Part shown: one piece after another, positions 8,551 to 16,997 of the stretch | How the letters are laid out: each line of letters begins with the position of its first letter | How positions within the stretch are numbered: position 1 is the stretch's first letter | NCBI GenBank assembly: GCA_004293675.1 | Contig: READ01000036.1 | Span: 1 to 47,537 of the forward strand | DNA length: 47,537 nt | Source of the DNA: Betaproteobacteria bacterium | GTDB taxonomy: Bacteria > Pseudomonadota > Gammaproteobacteria > Burkholderiales > Casimicrobiaceae | Direction: 5' to 3' | Made by a program: the position numbers and the translations under genes | The notes under the pieces: generated by a model | The model's input: only the letters and a program-made list of their open reading frames with translations | Database searches by the model: none | Told to the model about the DNA's origin: nothing

Positions 8551-9051
8551 ATGATTGATCCAGCCTACTGCAAACATTTCGCGCGCTACAACCGTTGGCA
8601 AAACCGCACGATTTATGATGCCTGTGCGAAGCTCGATGACGTTACCCGCAAGCGCAACATGGGTGCGTTTTTCAAGAGTATTCACGCCACACTGAATCAC
8701 TTACTTGTTGGCGATCGGTTGTGGCTGTCTCGCTTTGATGGTGAGCCGAGCGGCGTCACTTCCCTCGATCAATATCTGTACGACAACTTTGATGAACTGC
8801 GTCAACAACGCGAATGGACAGACGACCGAACGGATCGATTCGTGGCCAAAGTCACGCCTGAGCAAATCGCTGGTACGTTGCAGTTTCGCAGAATGCGTGA
8901 CCAAGTCGAGATGACGCTACCGATGAACGTAGCGATCATGCAATTTTTCAATCATCAAACCCATCATCGCGGACAGGTCACCACGCTACTGATGCAATGT
9001 GGCGCTGATCCCGGAGTGACGGATTTACCGTTTCTCCCTGCAGAGCTTTAG
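8551..9051 (+). CDS. DinB family protein
   Basis: Protein of 166 aa in the DinB/YfiT four-helix-bundle family of putative metal-dependent enzymes. Conserved elements are YNRWQNRTIYDAC near the N-terminus, the first His in FKSIHATLNHLLVGDRLWL, and the paired His in FFNHQTHHRGQVTTLL; these three His normally bind a divalent metal. I chose the ATG giving MIDPAYCKHFARYN, because the nine upstream codons run back toward the REP-like element and lack similarity. The substrate is unknown. Family relatives use small thiols such as bacillithiol or mycothiol, or are DNA-damage induced, but nothing here shows SOS control. Confidence 0.85.
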   Translation: MIDPAYCKHFARYNRWQNRTIYDACAKLDDVTRKRNMGAFFKSIHATLNHLLVGDRLWLSRFDGEPSGVTSLDQYLYDNFDELRQQREWTDDRTDRFVAKVTPEQIAGTLQFRRMRDQVEMTLPMNVAIMQFFNHQTHHRGQVTTLLMQCGADPGVTDLPFLPAEL

Positions 9052-9135
9052 TCGTGCGTGTTTCGGGTTGAGTCATTGAGCAGGAACGCAATGAATTAAT
9101 CGGATGAACTGCGTCGAGATTAGCTGCTTCTGCAG

Positions 9136-10737
9136 TTACAAATCAAGCAATTGCTGGTAGTTTTCACCGCTGCCCGGGCTCGACTTTGCGACTGAGCTCG
9201 CTGGCTTTTTTCGTAAGCTAGGCTTAGTACCCTCACGATTAGGATTTCTGGAGCCATGCTTTTCATAAACACGCTTCGATTCCTCTCTAGCTTCAGGAGA
9301 TCGGCGATGTTCATGCACTCGCAATTTCGCCTCACGCGCCGAACTCATTAGTTCAACAATCGGCTTTGAGTAACCGAGTGATTCCACATCAACGCCATGC
9401 AGCCATGGCGCGTGAATGGTCGTGGCATCCAACCCAGCGAGCTCCGGCACCCAGCGCCGAATGAAGATGCCGTTGGCATCTTGGTCCATGCTTTGTTTGA
9501 CTGGGTTGTAGATGCGTACGGTATTGATGCCTGTCACGCCACTTTGCATCTGAACTTGCGACCAGTGAATCCCCGGTTCGTAGTCAATGAATTGGCGCGC
9601 TAGGTGCAACCCCGTCAGTCGCCAATGCAGCCACAGGTTGTAGCTCGCGAAGCTCATCAACATCGCGCGCATTCTGAAATTGATCCAACCCGTAGCAAGC
9701 AAACGACGCATGCACGCGTCGATGAACGGGTAGCCCGTTTGGCCGGTACACCACGCTGTCAACCGTACTGATTCGAATTCACTGAGTTGCGAGACTGCTG
9801 TCGCCTCATTGCGCAGCCCATCAAAACCTCGATGCACGTTGCGAAATTCAATGGCCGGTTCATCTTCGAGTTTTTGAATGAAGTGGCAATGCCAATGCAA
9901 TCGCCCTTCAAAACTTTTGAGCGATTGCAGGAATCCTTCGGGTCGAAGCGGCTGGGGAAGCGCCCTAATCTCGGCTTGTCGCCGCCCGAGAGCGGCTACA
10001 CATTCGTGGATTGACAATGCACCCCACGCAAGGTGCGCGGAGATCCGCGAGCAAGCGCGCGATGCGGTTTCGGGCGAAGACATTTCGAAACGATAGCGTT
10101 GACCGCGACGCTGTAGAAATGAATCGAGCAATTGAAGCCCCGCAGTTCGACCGCAGGGTACTCGCGAGTTCTTGTCGTAATCTTGTACGCCTAGCGCTTC
10201 GGCTGTCATGACTGTATGCGAGCGCCATGGCAGCGGCGCGAAGCTGATTAGCTCAGGTGCAGGCAAAGGCGCACCGTCCATTCGTTGTTGCCAATGCGCA
10301 GACCAGCGATCACGAGAATCAAGCCGTCGAACCACTGCGTTATTGGGAAACTCTTTCCACGTGATCCCGTTCGCTCGACACCACCGCGCTACGCTAAGGT
10401 CGCGTTGGTACGACCAACCATTCCCTGTTTCTTCGTGGCTCACCAATTCGAAGGAACCCAGCTGTTCGAATAGGCGTTGTAAGCACACGATCACATCATC
10501 GTGAACGCGAAGAAGTTGTCCACCGCGCCCGGCTATCCAATCGTCAAGATCAGCAAGGCATTCGTTAGCAAACGCAAGGTGCTGCGCCGCCGCATCGGTC
10601 TGGGCCCACTGCTGCGGCTCGTAAATCCACAGCGGCAATACGCACCCGCGTCTCGCGGCATAGTTCAGCGGCGCATGATCAACCCAGCGCAAATCGCGCT
10701 TGAACCAAACGACAACTACTGGGCCTTCGGAAACCAC
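9136..10737 (-). CDS. two-domain cryptochrome/photolyase family flavoprotein
   Basis: Protein of 533 aa. The N-terminal Rossmann antenna domain is at about residues 7-170 ([28 protein letters not shown]). The FAD-binding helical domain is at about 205-475 ([99 protein letters not shown]). The last ~50 residues are basic and low-complexity and might contact DNA (inference). The family uses blue light and FADH- to reverse cyclobutane dimers, or signals as a cryptochrome; I cannot tell which. The only plausible start is the GTG, which overlaps the upstream gene by 22 bases. It is the last gene of the six-gene repair cluster and lacks the FeS cysteine pattern of its neighbours. Confidence 0.88.
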   Translation of the reverse strand: MVSEGPVVVVWFKRDLRWVDHAPLNYAARRGCVLPLWIYEPQQWAQTDAAAQHLAFANECLADLDDWIAGRGGQLLRVHDDVIVCLQRLFEQLGSFELVSHEETGNGWSYQRDLSVARWCRANGITWKEFPNNAVVRRLDSRDRWSAHWQQRMDGAPLPAPELISFAPLPWRSHTVMTAEALGVQDYDKNSRVPCGRTAGLQLLDSFLQRRGQRYRFEMSSPETASRACSRISAHLAWGALSIHECVAALGRRQAEIRALPQPLRPEGFLQSLKSFEGRLHWHCHFIQKLEDEPAIEFRNVHRGFDGLRNEATAVSQLSEFESVRLTAWCTGQTGYPFIDACMRRLLATGWINFRMRAMLMSFASYNLWLHWRLTGLHLARQFIDYEPGIHWSQVQMQSGVTGINTVRIYNPVKQSMDQDANGIFIRRWVPELAGLDATTIHAPWLHGVDVESLGYSKPIVELMSSAREAKLRVHEHRRSPEAREESKRVYEKHGSRNPNREGTKPSLRKKPASSVAKSSPGSGENYQQLLDL

Positions 10738-11117
10738 TGCGGCTCGACCGTCTTCCAGTATTTGGTGAATCGCGTTACTCGCCCCGAGTAGCGGACGAAT
10801 GGTGATTCATCCACATAGTCAATGAGCATGGGAGTGAGCCCAGCAAGCCAAGCAGAGATGCAATGATTTGGCGTGCGCTGCGTAACGATGTGGCTCACCG
10901 AAAGACTGCTACACACATCTGTCAACGCGCCTTTGTAGACGTGTATGTTGGGGATTTCCATCAACCCATCGGCGATGAATTGCACTCGCTTCATCGTCCA
11001 GCCCTCAGCGGCAATGAATGCGGGATCGAATACAAACACTCGTTGCAAGTCAGGATACTGCGCGAACACAGGCAACGACTCATTGATCATTTCGTCGTGC
11101 ACGAGCAGGATTTTCAT
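10716..11117 (-). CDS. small Rossmann-like protein, candidate detached photolyase antenna domain
   Basis: Protein of 133 aa that I do not recognise as a named family. It opens with a beta-strand and acidic loop ([19 protein letters not shown]) and alternates strand and helix ([73 protein letters not shown]). This resembles the N-terminal alpha/beta domain of photolyases. Its ATG overlaps the stop of the 258-aa FAD-domain gene by four bases, and its stop overlaps the next photolyase by 22. The C-terminus ([19 protein letters not shown]) looks like the start of the inter-domain linker. I infer that it is the separate antenna half of a split cryptochrome. It could also be an independent nucleotide-binding partner. 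Confidence 0.7.
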   Translation of the reverse strand: MKILLVHDEMINESLPVFAQYPDLQRVFVFDPAFIAAEGWTMKRVQFIADGLMEIPNIHVYKGALTDVCSSLSVSHIVTQRTPNHCISAWLAGLTPMLIDYVDESPFVRYSGRVTRFTKYWKTVEPQWFPKAQ

Positions 11118-11890
11118 TGGGAAAACTCCGTCGAAAATAGCTTTTCGTGAAGTGACTCATAACTTTGATCAAACGGACAGCGTCGTTTGGCTGGACACTG
11201 TTCACAGTAGACGCCGTCGGAATATCGCTCGAGATTCTCTCGGTTGAACAAGTAAGGTTTGCTCGAAAACGTAGACGCAATCCACTGCCACGACAGGTGA
11301 TTACTGGCACGATCTCCGTCAATGAGCTCGCCGTAGTACCACTGCGCGGCCGCGCGCCAATCAACCTTTCGATGATGCACCACGTAGCTGGCAAACCACA
11401 TACGAGCGTGGTTATGAACGTAGCCTGTTTCCACCAGCTCGCGGGCGAAGGCATCCATGCACGCCAAACCGGTTGCCGCGTTGATGATGTCCTCGGGCAG
11501 TTCACGCTGTCCGATCGGGACCTTGGGTGGCTCGATGGACTGCTCGATCCTCGCTCCGTACGCCGCTTGAACTCGCCGCCAGAAATCTCGCCAAGCAAGC
11601 TCAAATACAAACTTATACGACGCGCCTTTAAAGTGGGTCAACGCGAAGTCAGCCGCCTCATGAAGCGTGAGCATGCCATGGCGAAAGTAGGGCGATAGCC
11701 GGCTAACGCGCCCGTCGAGAGAATTGCGTGTGCGTCCGTAGGCTGCGGCGTCGAGCTTTCGCAAACGTTGAAGCGCCGCGGCACGTCCACCTTCGAACAC
11801 ACTGTCCACCCCCGCCACCTCGGGAAAGAGCTGGCGAAGCTGCGCGTTTCGCTCAGCGCGGCTACTGCTCAATGAGATACGTTCAATCAC
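11114..11890 (-). CDS. short photolyase-like protein, FAD-binding domain only, with FeS-type cysteines
   Basis: Protein of 258 aa, about half the family's usual 450-520, containing only the C-terminal FAD-binding helical domain. Motifs in order: GRVSRLSPYFRHGMLTLHEA (residues ~60-79), FELAWRDFWRRV (~95-106), ACMDAFARELVETGYVHNHA (~143-162), DGDRASNHLSWQW (~192-204). Cys144, Cys229, Cys232 and Cys238 (CxxCx5C at the C-terminus) fall where FeS-type bacterial photolyases place their four [4Fe-4S] ligands. The stretch around Cys144 aligns residue for residue with that around Cys359 of the upstream photolyase. It starts with GTG inside the stop of that gene (GTGA) and overlaps the Rossmann-protein gene by four bases. 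The two proteins may form a split FeS cryptochrome (inference). Confidence 0.85.
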   Translation of the reverse strand: MIERISLSSSRAERNAQLRQLFPEVAGVDSVFEGGRAAALQRLRKLDAAAYGRTRNSLDGRVSRLSPYFRHGMLTLHEAADFALTHFKGASYKFVFELAWRDFWRRVQAAYGARIEQSIEPPKVPIGQRELPEDIINAATGLACMDAFARELVETGYVHNHARMWFASYVVHHRKVDWRAAAQWYYGELIDGDRASNHLSWQWIASTFSSKPYLFNRENLERYSDGVYCEQCPAKRRCPFDQSYESLHEKLFSTEFSQ

Positions 11891-13443
11891 AGCGCATCCA
11901 AATCGCTGAGCATTCGCTTAGCTTCGTCGCGAATCACAGCGCGCTCCTCATCGGTCATTCGTTGCAGGTTTTTAACCATCAACGCGGTGCGCGGATTGCT
12001 CGCGAAGCTCGCTTCGTGCGTATCTAAAAAATTCCAGTACAGTGTCGTCAGCGGGCAGGCGTTGGCACCGGTTTTCTGATCGGGCCTGTAGCGACACCCG
12101 TCGCAGTAATTGCTCATGCGCTTCACATACGCACCGCTAGCCACATACGGCTTACTGGTGAATCGTCCACCGTTGGCAAACAGCGCCATACCCGCCGTAT
12201 TGGGCAGCTCCACCCATTCGATGGCATCCACATAAACCGACAGATACCAATCACAAAGCTGCTGCGGTTCGATCTGCGCTGTCACTCCGAACATGCCGGT
12301 AATCATGAGCCGCTGAATGTGATGTGCGTAGCCGTAATCGAGTGTTTGGTTGACGCAGTGCTTCAAGCAATTCATCTGCGTCTGGCCGTTCCAGTACCAC
12401 TTAGGCAGCGCATTTTTATGGCCGAAATGGTTGGCCGCCTTCATCGCAGGCATATCGAGGAAGTAGACGCCGCGCATGAATTCTCGCCAGCCAAGAATTT
12501 GCCGAATGAAGCCCTCTGCGCTGGCCAAATCAACGCGTCGCGCTTTGAACGCAGCCTCGGCGGCGGCAATGACTTCGCGTGGGTTGAGAAGCTTCAGGTT
12601 GAGCGACGTTGAGAGCAACGAATGCCAGCCAAAGTGAAGTGTTGTCCACATCGCATCTTGATGTGGACCAAACTCAGCCAATCGATGTTCGATGAAATTT
12701 CGGAGCGCGATGAGCGCGTCGTCGCGCGTGACGGGCCAGTTGAAATGTGCGGTGGCTCCGGGATGATCCGAGAAACGCGACTCGACCATGGCGATCACAT
12801 CGCGAGTGATGGCATCGGGCGCAAACATCGGTGGCATCGGCACGTCTTGCGGCCCAGATTTACCGAAGCTTTTACGGTTCTCAGCGTCGTAATTCCATTG
12901 CCCGCCAATCGGCTTTTCGTCCTCCATCAAAACGCCACTACGCTTTCGCATGTCGCGATAGAAAAACTCCATCCGAAGCGTTTTGCTGGTGCCAGCCCAA
13001 CGTTTAAATTGGTCAATGGAGCAGATGAAATGCCGGTCTGCGCGGATCTCAGTCGTGCAACCTTTTTTGGTCACAAGATCAATCAACGAATCGCGAACAC
13101 GCAGGTCTCCGGGCTCGACAAGAATCACGCCCTTGGCTTGATACGTGTCGATCAACACCGCCAACCCGCTGGCCAGAGATTCGTCGTTTTCAACGTCTAG
13201 CTTGCGGTAATCAATCGGCCAACCGCGCGATTCAATGACGAGCGAGAAATGTCGCATCGCGGAGAGAAACAGCGCAATGCGCGCCTTGTGCGTCCACACA
13301 TGCGTTGATTCTTCAACCGCTTCGATCATCACAACGCGATCTTGCGCGGGATCAAAGCCATCAAACGCGGCAGACGCTTCATCCAACTGATCGCCAAGAA
13401 TCAGCACTAAATTACGTACCGCGGCGAGCTTACTCATACGCAC
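11887..13443 (-). CDS. FeS-containing (6-4) photolyase / CryB-type protein
   Basis: Protein of 518 aa of the prokaryotic FeS-BCP group (PhrB of Agrobacterium, CryB of Rhodobacter). The N-terminal antenna domain at ~8-150 starts NLVLILGDQLDEASAAF. The FAD domain runs from ~240 (LLSTSLNLKLLNPREV, QILGWREFMRGVYFLDM, LDYGYAHHIQRLMITGMFGV, PNTAGMALFANGGRFTSKPY). Cys359, Cys447, Cys450 and Cys463 reproduce the spacing of the four cluster ligands of PhrB (C350, C438, C441, C454). The family repairs (6-4) photoproducts with FAD, a lumazine-type antenna and the cluster. The start is GTG, one base overlapping the stop of the DUF2256 gene; an ATG two codons later is an alternative. It overlaps the short FAD gene by four bases. 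Confidence 0.93.
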   Translation of the reverse strand: MRMSKLAAVRNLVLILGDQLDEASAAFDGFDPAQDRVVMIEAVEESTHVWTHKARIALFLSAMRHFSLVIESRGWPIDYRKLDVENDESLASGLAVLIDTYQAKGVILVEPGDLRVRDSLIDLVTKKGCTTEIRADRHFICSIDQFKRWAGTSKTLRMEFFYRDMRKRSGVLMEDEKPIGGQWNYDAENRKSFGKSGPQDVPMPPMFAPDAITRDVIAMVESRFSDHPGATAHFNWPVTRDDALIALRNFIEHRLAEFGPHQDAMWTTLHFGWHSLLSTSLNLKLLNPREVIAAAEAAFKARRVDLASAEGFIRQILGWREFMRGVYFLDMPAMKAANHFGHKNALPKWYWNGQTQMNCLKHCVNQTLDYGYAHHIQRLMITGMFGVTAQIEPQQLCDWYLSVYVDAIEWVELPNTAGMALFANGGRFTSKPYVASGAYVKRMSNYCDGCRYRPDQKTGANACPLTTLYWNFLDTHEASFASNPRTALMVKNLQRMTDEERAVIRDEAKRMLSDLDAL

Positions 13444-13607
13444 TACTTACTACCTTCGCCCGCAGGCTTCTTATTGGCTCGGCACTTATCCGAGCAATAC
13501 TTCACCTGCTCCCAGTTTTTTGCCCACGATTTGCGCCACGTCATCGGACGTTGACACACTTCACAGATTTTCGATGGGAGGGTGGATTTGTTGCCCTTAA
13601 AACTCAT
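13443..13607 (-). CDS. DUF2256 mini-protein (photolyase-associated zinc-ribbon-like)
   Basis: Protein of 54 aa. The sequence has the DUF2256 pattern: CEVCQRPMTWRKSWAKNW, then VKYCSDKCR. The four cysteines (CxxC...CxxxC) should bind a metal, and the conserved Trp/Arg block sits between them. DUF2256 genes very often lie beside FeS-type photolyase genes (family knowledge), as here, where the TAG stop shares a base with the GTG of the photolyase gene. It lies 26 bases after the SDR stop. Its role is unknown; a chaperone or assembly factor for the photolyase is a reasonable inference. Confidence 0.88.
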   Translation of the reverse strand: MSFKGNKSTLPSKICEVCQRPMTWRKSWAKNWEQVKYCSDKCRANKKPAGEGSK

Positions 13608-13617
13608 CGCGCTTCGC

Positions 13618-13638
13618 GATCAGCGATCAGCGATCAGC
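13618..13638. repeat. three tandem copies of a 7-mer at the SDR / DUF2256 junction
   Basis: GATCAGC is repeated three times without interruption; the SDR stop codon is formed by the third copy. Each unit carries a TGA on the minus strand. It is possibly a replication-slippage site that shifts the SDR-DUF2256 spacing by seven bases per copy. Confidence 0.6.
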
Positions 13639-14374
13639 GAACCAACGGACGAACAGCGGTAAAGCCACCATCCAGCGCCCACACTTGGCCTGTGACTCGG
13701 CTCGCAGCGTCCGAGAGCAGCCAGCTCATCAAGTCAGCAATTTCCTCAGCGCTACCGATGCTGCCCAGCGGATATTGTTTGGCGGACGCTTCACGCAGCG
13801 CGGGCGTTGACAGAAATTTGGCAGCAGCGGGCGTATCCATCAAGCCCGGCGCCACCGCGTTAACACGAATACCTTGCGGCGCGTAGGTGGCTGCGGCCGA
13901 GCGCACCATGGCGTCGAGCCCGCCCTTGGCCGCTGCGACCGCTTCATGATTAGCGATACCGATCTGCGCGGCGATGGTCGAGACAAAGCAAAGCGACGCG
14001 CCCTGCCCCGCGCTTCGCGCAGCAGCGACGACGTTTGACAGCGTGAAAAACGCACTGTCAAGGTTTGATCGCAACACATCACGATACTGCTGCTCAGTGG
14101 TTCGCGCCGCCGGGGCAATCAGGATGCTGCCCACGCAATGCGCCAATCGCGTCGGTGTACCTAAGCGCTCAACGCAGGTGGCAACGGCAAGCTTGGCACC
14201 CTCCGAGGTCGACACGTCAGCTTCGATCTGTAAATGCTCATCACCAAACGCGTCTTTGAGTCGCTCCGAATCGCGCCCCGTGACGGCGATCTTCGCGCCC
14301 GCGCTTCTGCCTTTTGCAACCACCGCGCGCCCCAAACCGCCCGCTGCGCCCGTAACCAACCAAATCTCTGACAT
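13634..14374 (-). CDS. short-chain dehydrogenase family protein lacking the catalytic Tyr
   Basis: Protein of 246 aa. The Rossmann nucleotide motif is TGAAGGLG (residues 8-15). Further SDR elements are Asn104 (LRSNLDSAFF), Ser132 (CFVSTIAAQ), Lys150 and the PG motif (VNAVAPGLMDTP). The YxxxK position reads VAAAK, so Val146 replaces the Tyr that normally protonates the substrate; the surrounding text is ANHEAVAAAKGG. It may be a structural or non-canonical SDR. The ATG start is preceded by a GGGG site, and an in-frame TTG 18 bases upstream is less likely. It is the first gene of the photolyase cluster and lies 59 bases after cydB. Relatives near photolyases are often annotated simply as SDR; the substrate is unknown. 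Confidence 0.87.
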   Translation of the reverse strand: MSEIWLVTGAAGGLGRAVVAKGRSAGAKIAVTGRDSERLKDAFGDEHLQIEADVSTSEGAKLAVATCVERLGTPTRLAHCVGSILIAPAARTTEQQYRDVLRSNLDSAFFTLSNVVAAARSAGQGASLCFVSTIAAQIGIANHEAVAAAKGGLDAMVRSAAATYAPQGIRVNAVAPGLMDTPAAAKFLSTPALREASAKQYPLGSIGSAEEIADLMSWLLSDAASRVTGQVWALDGGFTAVRPLVR

Positions 14375-14433
14375 GTACTGCCCCAACTTCAAAAAACTAT
14401 CGTATCAGCGACTATTGTCGCAGCTTGCCGGCT

Positions 14434-15441
14434 TCACCCACCGTAGCTCAAGTCCGTCGCCTTGCCCCAGAAAATTCGATACACAAAAATTGTGTAACCG
14501 ATGATCGCGGGCAGGGTAATTGCCGTGCCGATAGCGATGATGACGAGTGAGCTGGTGCTGCTGGCAGCCTCCCACACGTTCATGCGATCAATCACGATGA
14601 ACGGGTAAATCGAATACGCAAGCCCGAGCGTTGCTAGGATCAACACAAGCACTGTTGCGGCAAACACAATCCAGCCGTAGCCCGCATCAACGATGCGCTT
14701 GCGCCCGGTCACATGCCACAGCGCCAACACGGCCGCAGCACTCAGCAAAGGAATCGGAAGCAGCGCGAAAAAATCAGGCAATCGAAACCACTTGTTAAAA
14801 ATAATTTCGCTGACCAGCGGGGTGGCTACCGAAATTGCGGCGATGCCAACAGCAAATGGAATCGTCGCAAGCCTCGCCCAGCCAAGCGCGCGAGTCTGCA
14901 AATCGCCATCGGTTTTCATGATCAGCCACCCTGCACCGAGCAGCACGTATGTTGCGGGAACGGTCAGCGCGATGAGTGCGTTAAACGACAGAGTGAGCGC
15001 GTCAGTGCGAAAGCTGGTGATGTAGCTGCCGAGCATCCAACCTTGCGACGCTGCCGCCACAAACGATCCGAGCACAAACATTTGATTCCAAAACGGCTTT
15101 TTCGAGTCTCCCGCTTTCATTCGAAAATCGAACGCCACACCGCGCAGTGTGAGCCCAAAGAGCATCGCCAGCACTGGCAGGTAGAGCGCCGTCAAAATCA
15201 ATCCATGCGCGTAGGGAAACGCAATGAGCAGTATCCCCACACCCAATACCAGCCACGTTTCATTGGCGTCCCAAAACGGCCCAATACTGGCCACCATCAG
15301 ATCTTTTTCGGCGTCGTTGGCCGCTCGCGGTAACAACATGCCCACGCCCAAGTCGTAGCCATCCAAAATCACGTAAGCGAGCATCGCCAAACCCATGATG
15401 GCCATGAAAATCAGCGGTAGTGCGGTGTTCAAAAATTGCAT
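14434..15441 (-). CDS. cydB: cytochrome bd-type quinol oxidase subunit II
   Basis: Protein of 335 aa with about eight to nine membrane helices, the usual CydB length. Typical elements are the opening helix FMAIMGLAMLAYVILDGYDL, the block GVGMLLPRAANDAEKDLMVA, IGPFWDANETWLVLGVGIL and LYLPVLAMLFGLTLRGVAFD. It pairs with CydA to oxidise quinol and reduce O2 to water in the inner membrane without proton pumping. An AGGAG site lies seven bases before the ATG. No cydX-like small gene follows; the next gene is the SDR of the repair cluster, 59 bases on, in the same direction. Confidence 0.95.
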   Translation of the reverse strand: MQFLNTALPLIFMAIMGLAMLAYVILDGYDLGVGMLLPRAANDAEKDLMVASIGPFWDANETWLVLGVGILLIAFPYAHGLILTALYLPVLAMLFGLTLRGVAFDFRMKAGDSKKPFWNQMFVLGSFVAAASQGWMLGSYITSFRTDALTLSFNALIALTVPATYVLLGAGWLIMKTDGDLQTRALGWARLATIPFAVGIAAISVATPLVSEIIFNKWFRLPDFFALLPIPLLSAAAVLALWHVTGRKRIVDAGYGWIVFAATVLVLILATLGLAYSIYPFIVIDRMNVWEAASSTSSLVIIAIGTAITLPAIIGYTIFVYRIFWGKATDLSYGG

Positions 15442-15462
15442 GGTGCAGCTCCTAATTTTTAA

Positions 15463-15620
15463 CTCCCTCTCCCGCAGGCGGGAGAGGGGTGGGGTGAGGG
15501 TGCTTCACAACGGGGAACTCATTGGCAAGGGTGGAACTGAGCGTGCATCAGTTCGCCAACGTTGTTGCCCACGCCACCGCACCCTCACCCCTGCCCCTCT
15601 CCCGCCTGCGGGAGAGGGGT
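15463..15620. repeat. family B palindromic element between cydA and cydB
   Basis: The ends CCCTCTCCCGCAGGCGGGAG and its near-inverse CCCCTCTCCCGCCTGCGGGA are each self-complementary (about 10-bp stems). They flank GGGGTGAGGGTGC / GCACCCTCACCCC inner arms, so the whole 158 bp is an inverted repeat. The right arm overlaps the last codons and stop of cydA. Related copies are at 20296-20772 and 36027-36130. Confidence 0.85.
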
Positions 15621-16976
15621 TCTGGTTTGCCTGTTTAGGTCTGCACGCACTGGCAAATTCAACGCCTGACCGCGGGATGGTTTTTCAGCTAATCGCTTCA
15701 CCACGGCGATATAGGCAATGAGCAATCCAACATACAGCAATAGGTAGGCCGCAAAGCTAAATCCGACGACACCAGTGGGATGCTTCGCGACGACTTCAGC
15801 GACCAAAATTTCTCCGTAAACGATGTAGGGCTGCCGACCAATTTCTGTGACATACCAACCTGCAACGGTTGCAGTCCACCCCGAAAAAACCATCAGAGAA
15901 AGCAAAATCAAATAGGGTTTGGGCATCGTTGCCGGGGTGCGTTTTCTCAGATATAAAACACCCAACCAACTCACCGCGAGCATCAACATTCCGGTGCCCA
16001 CCATGATCCGGAATGCCCAGAAAACGGGGGCGACCGGCGGGTGTTTTCCTGCAAATTCGTTCAAACCTTTGAGCTCGCCATCGAGCTCGTGTGTCAGGAT
16101 GAGGCTCGCGAGTTTGGGTACTTCGATGGCGTATCGGTTGGTCTGCGTGGTCTTGTCGGGGATACCGAAGAGCACCAACGGCGCGCCCTTTTCGGTGTGC
16201 CACAGCCCTTCCATCGCAGCAACCTTGGCCGGTTGGTGCTTGAGCGTATTGAGGCCATGCATGTCACCAACAAAAATCTGAATCGGAATCAAAATGGCAG
16301 CGGCGATCAAGCCCGTTTTCAGAGCGCTGTACGTCGCCGCCGAATCCACGCGCTTCAACACTTGCCAAGCACTCACACCCGCCACCAGAAACGATGCGGT
16401 GAGTCCACTGGCGATCAGCATGTGTGTGAACCGATACGGAAACGATGGATTGAACACAATAGCTAGCCAATCGGTCGCGTGAAATTTGCCGTTGATGATT
16501 TCAAAACCCACCGGCGTTTGCATCCAGGAGTTGAGTGCGATGATCCAAAACGCGCTCATCGTGGTGCCAAAGGCGACCAGAAAAGTAGCGATGAGATGCG
16601 TGCGCTCTGACACGCGCCCACGCCCAAAAAGCATCACACCCAAAAACGTGGCTTCGAGGAAAAACGCCGTCAACACCTCGTATCCCAGCAAAGGCCCAGC
16701 GATGTTGCCGACCTTCTCCATAAAGCCTGGCCAATTGGTGCCGAATTGAAAGCTCATCGTAATGCCGCTGACCACGCCCAGCGCGAACGTTAGCGCGAAT
16801 ACTTTGGTCCAAAAGTAGTAGGCCTCTTCCCATTTCGCGTCGCGCGTTGCCTTAAATCGCAAGCGGAAAAAAAGCAATATCCACCCCAGTGCGATGGTGA
16901 TCGTAGGAAACAAAATGTGGAACGTGATGTTCGCTGCGAATTGCATTCGCGCGAGCAGGAGTGCGGTTTCGTTCAT
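15585..16976 (-). CDS. cydA: cytochrome bd-type quinol oxidase subunit I (short Q-loop, CIO-like)
   Basis: Protein of 463 aa with about nine membrane helices. Heme-ligand and Q-loop landmarks: LARMQFAANITFHILFPTIT with the early His, FQFGTNWPGFMEKVGNIAGP, FFLEATFLGVMLFGRGRVSE, MHGLNTLKHQPAKVAAMEGL and GWYVTEIGRQPYIVYGE (GRQP motif). The Q-loop is short, as in cyanide-insensitive oxidases (CioA); that subclass call is inference. The last ~11 residues (TPLPQAGEGQG) and the stop are encoded by a family B repeat, so the native C-terminus has been replaced or extended. The start has an AGGG site about six bases upstream. The GbsR gene lies just upstream on the same strand. Confidence 0.94.
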   Translation of the reverse strand: MNETALLLARMQFAANITFHILFPTITIALGWILLFFRLRFKATRDAKWEEAYYFWTKVFALTFALGVVSGITMSFQFGTNWPGFMEKVGNIAGPLLGYEVLTAFFLEATFLGVMLFGRGRVSERTHLIATFLVAFGTTMSAFWIIALNSWMQTPVGFEIINGKFHATDWLAIVFNPSFPYRFTHMLIASGLTASFLVAGVSAWQVLKRVDSAATYSALKTGLIAAAILIPIQIFVGDMHGLNTLKHQPAKVAAMEGLWHTEKGAPLVLFGIPDKTTQTNRYAIEVPKLASLILTHELDGELKGLNEFAGKHPPVAPVFWAFRIMVGTGMLMLAVSWLGVLYLRKRTPATMPKPYLILLSLMVFSGWTATVAGWYVTEIGRQPYIVYGEILVAEVVAKHPTGVVGFSFAAYLLLYVGLLIAYIAVVKRLAEKPSRGQALNLPVRADLNRQTRTPLPQAGEGQG

Positions 16977-16997
16977 GGGGTTCCCTAAAAAAAACTA

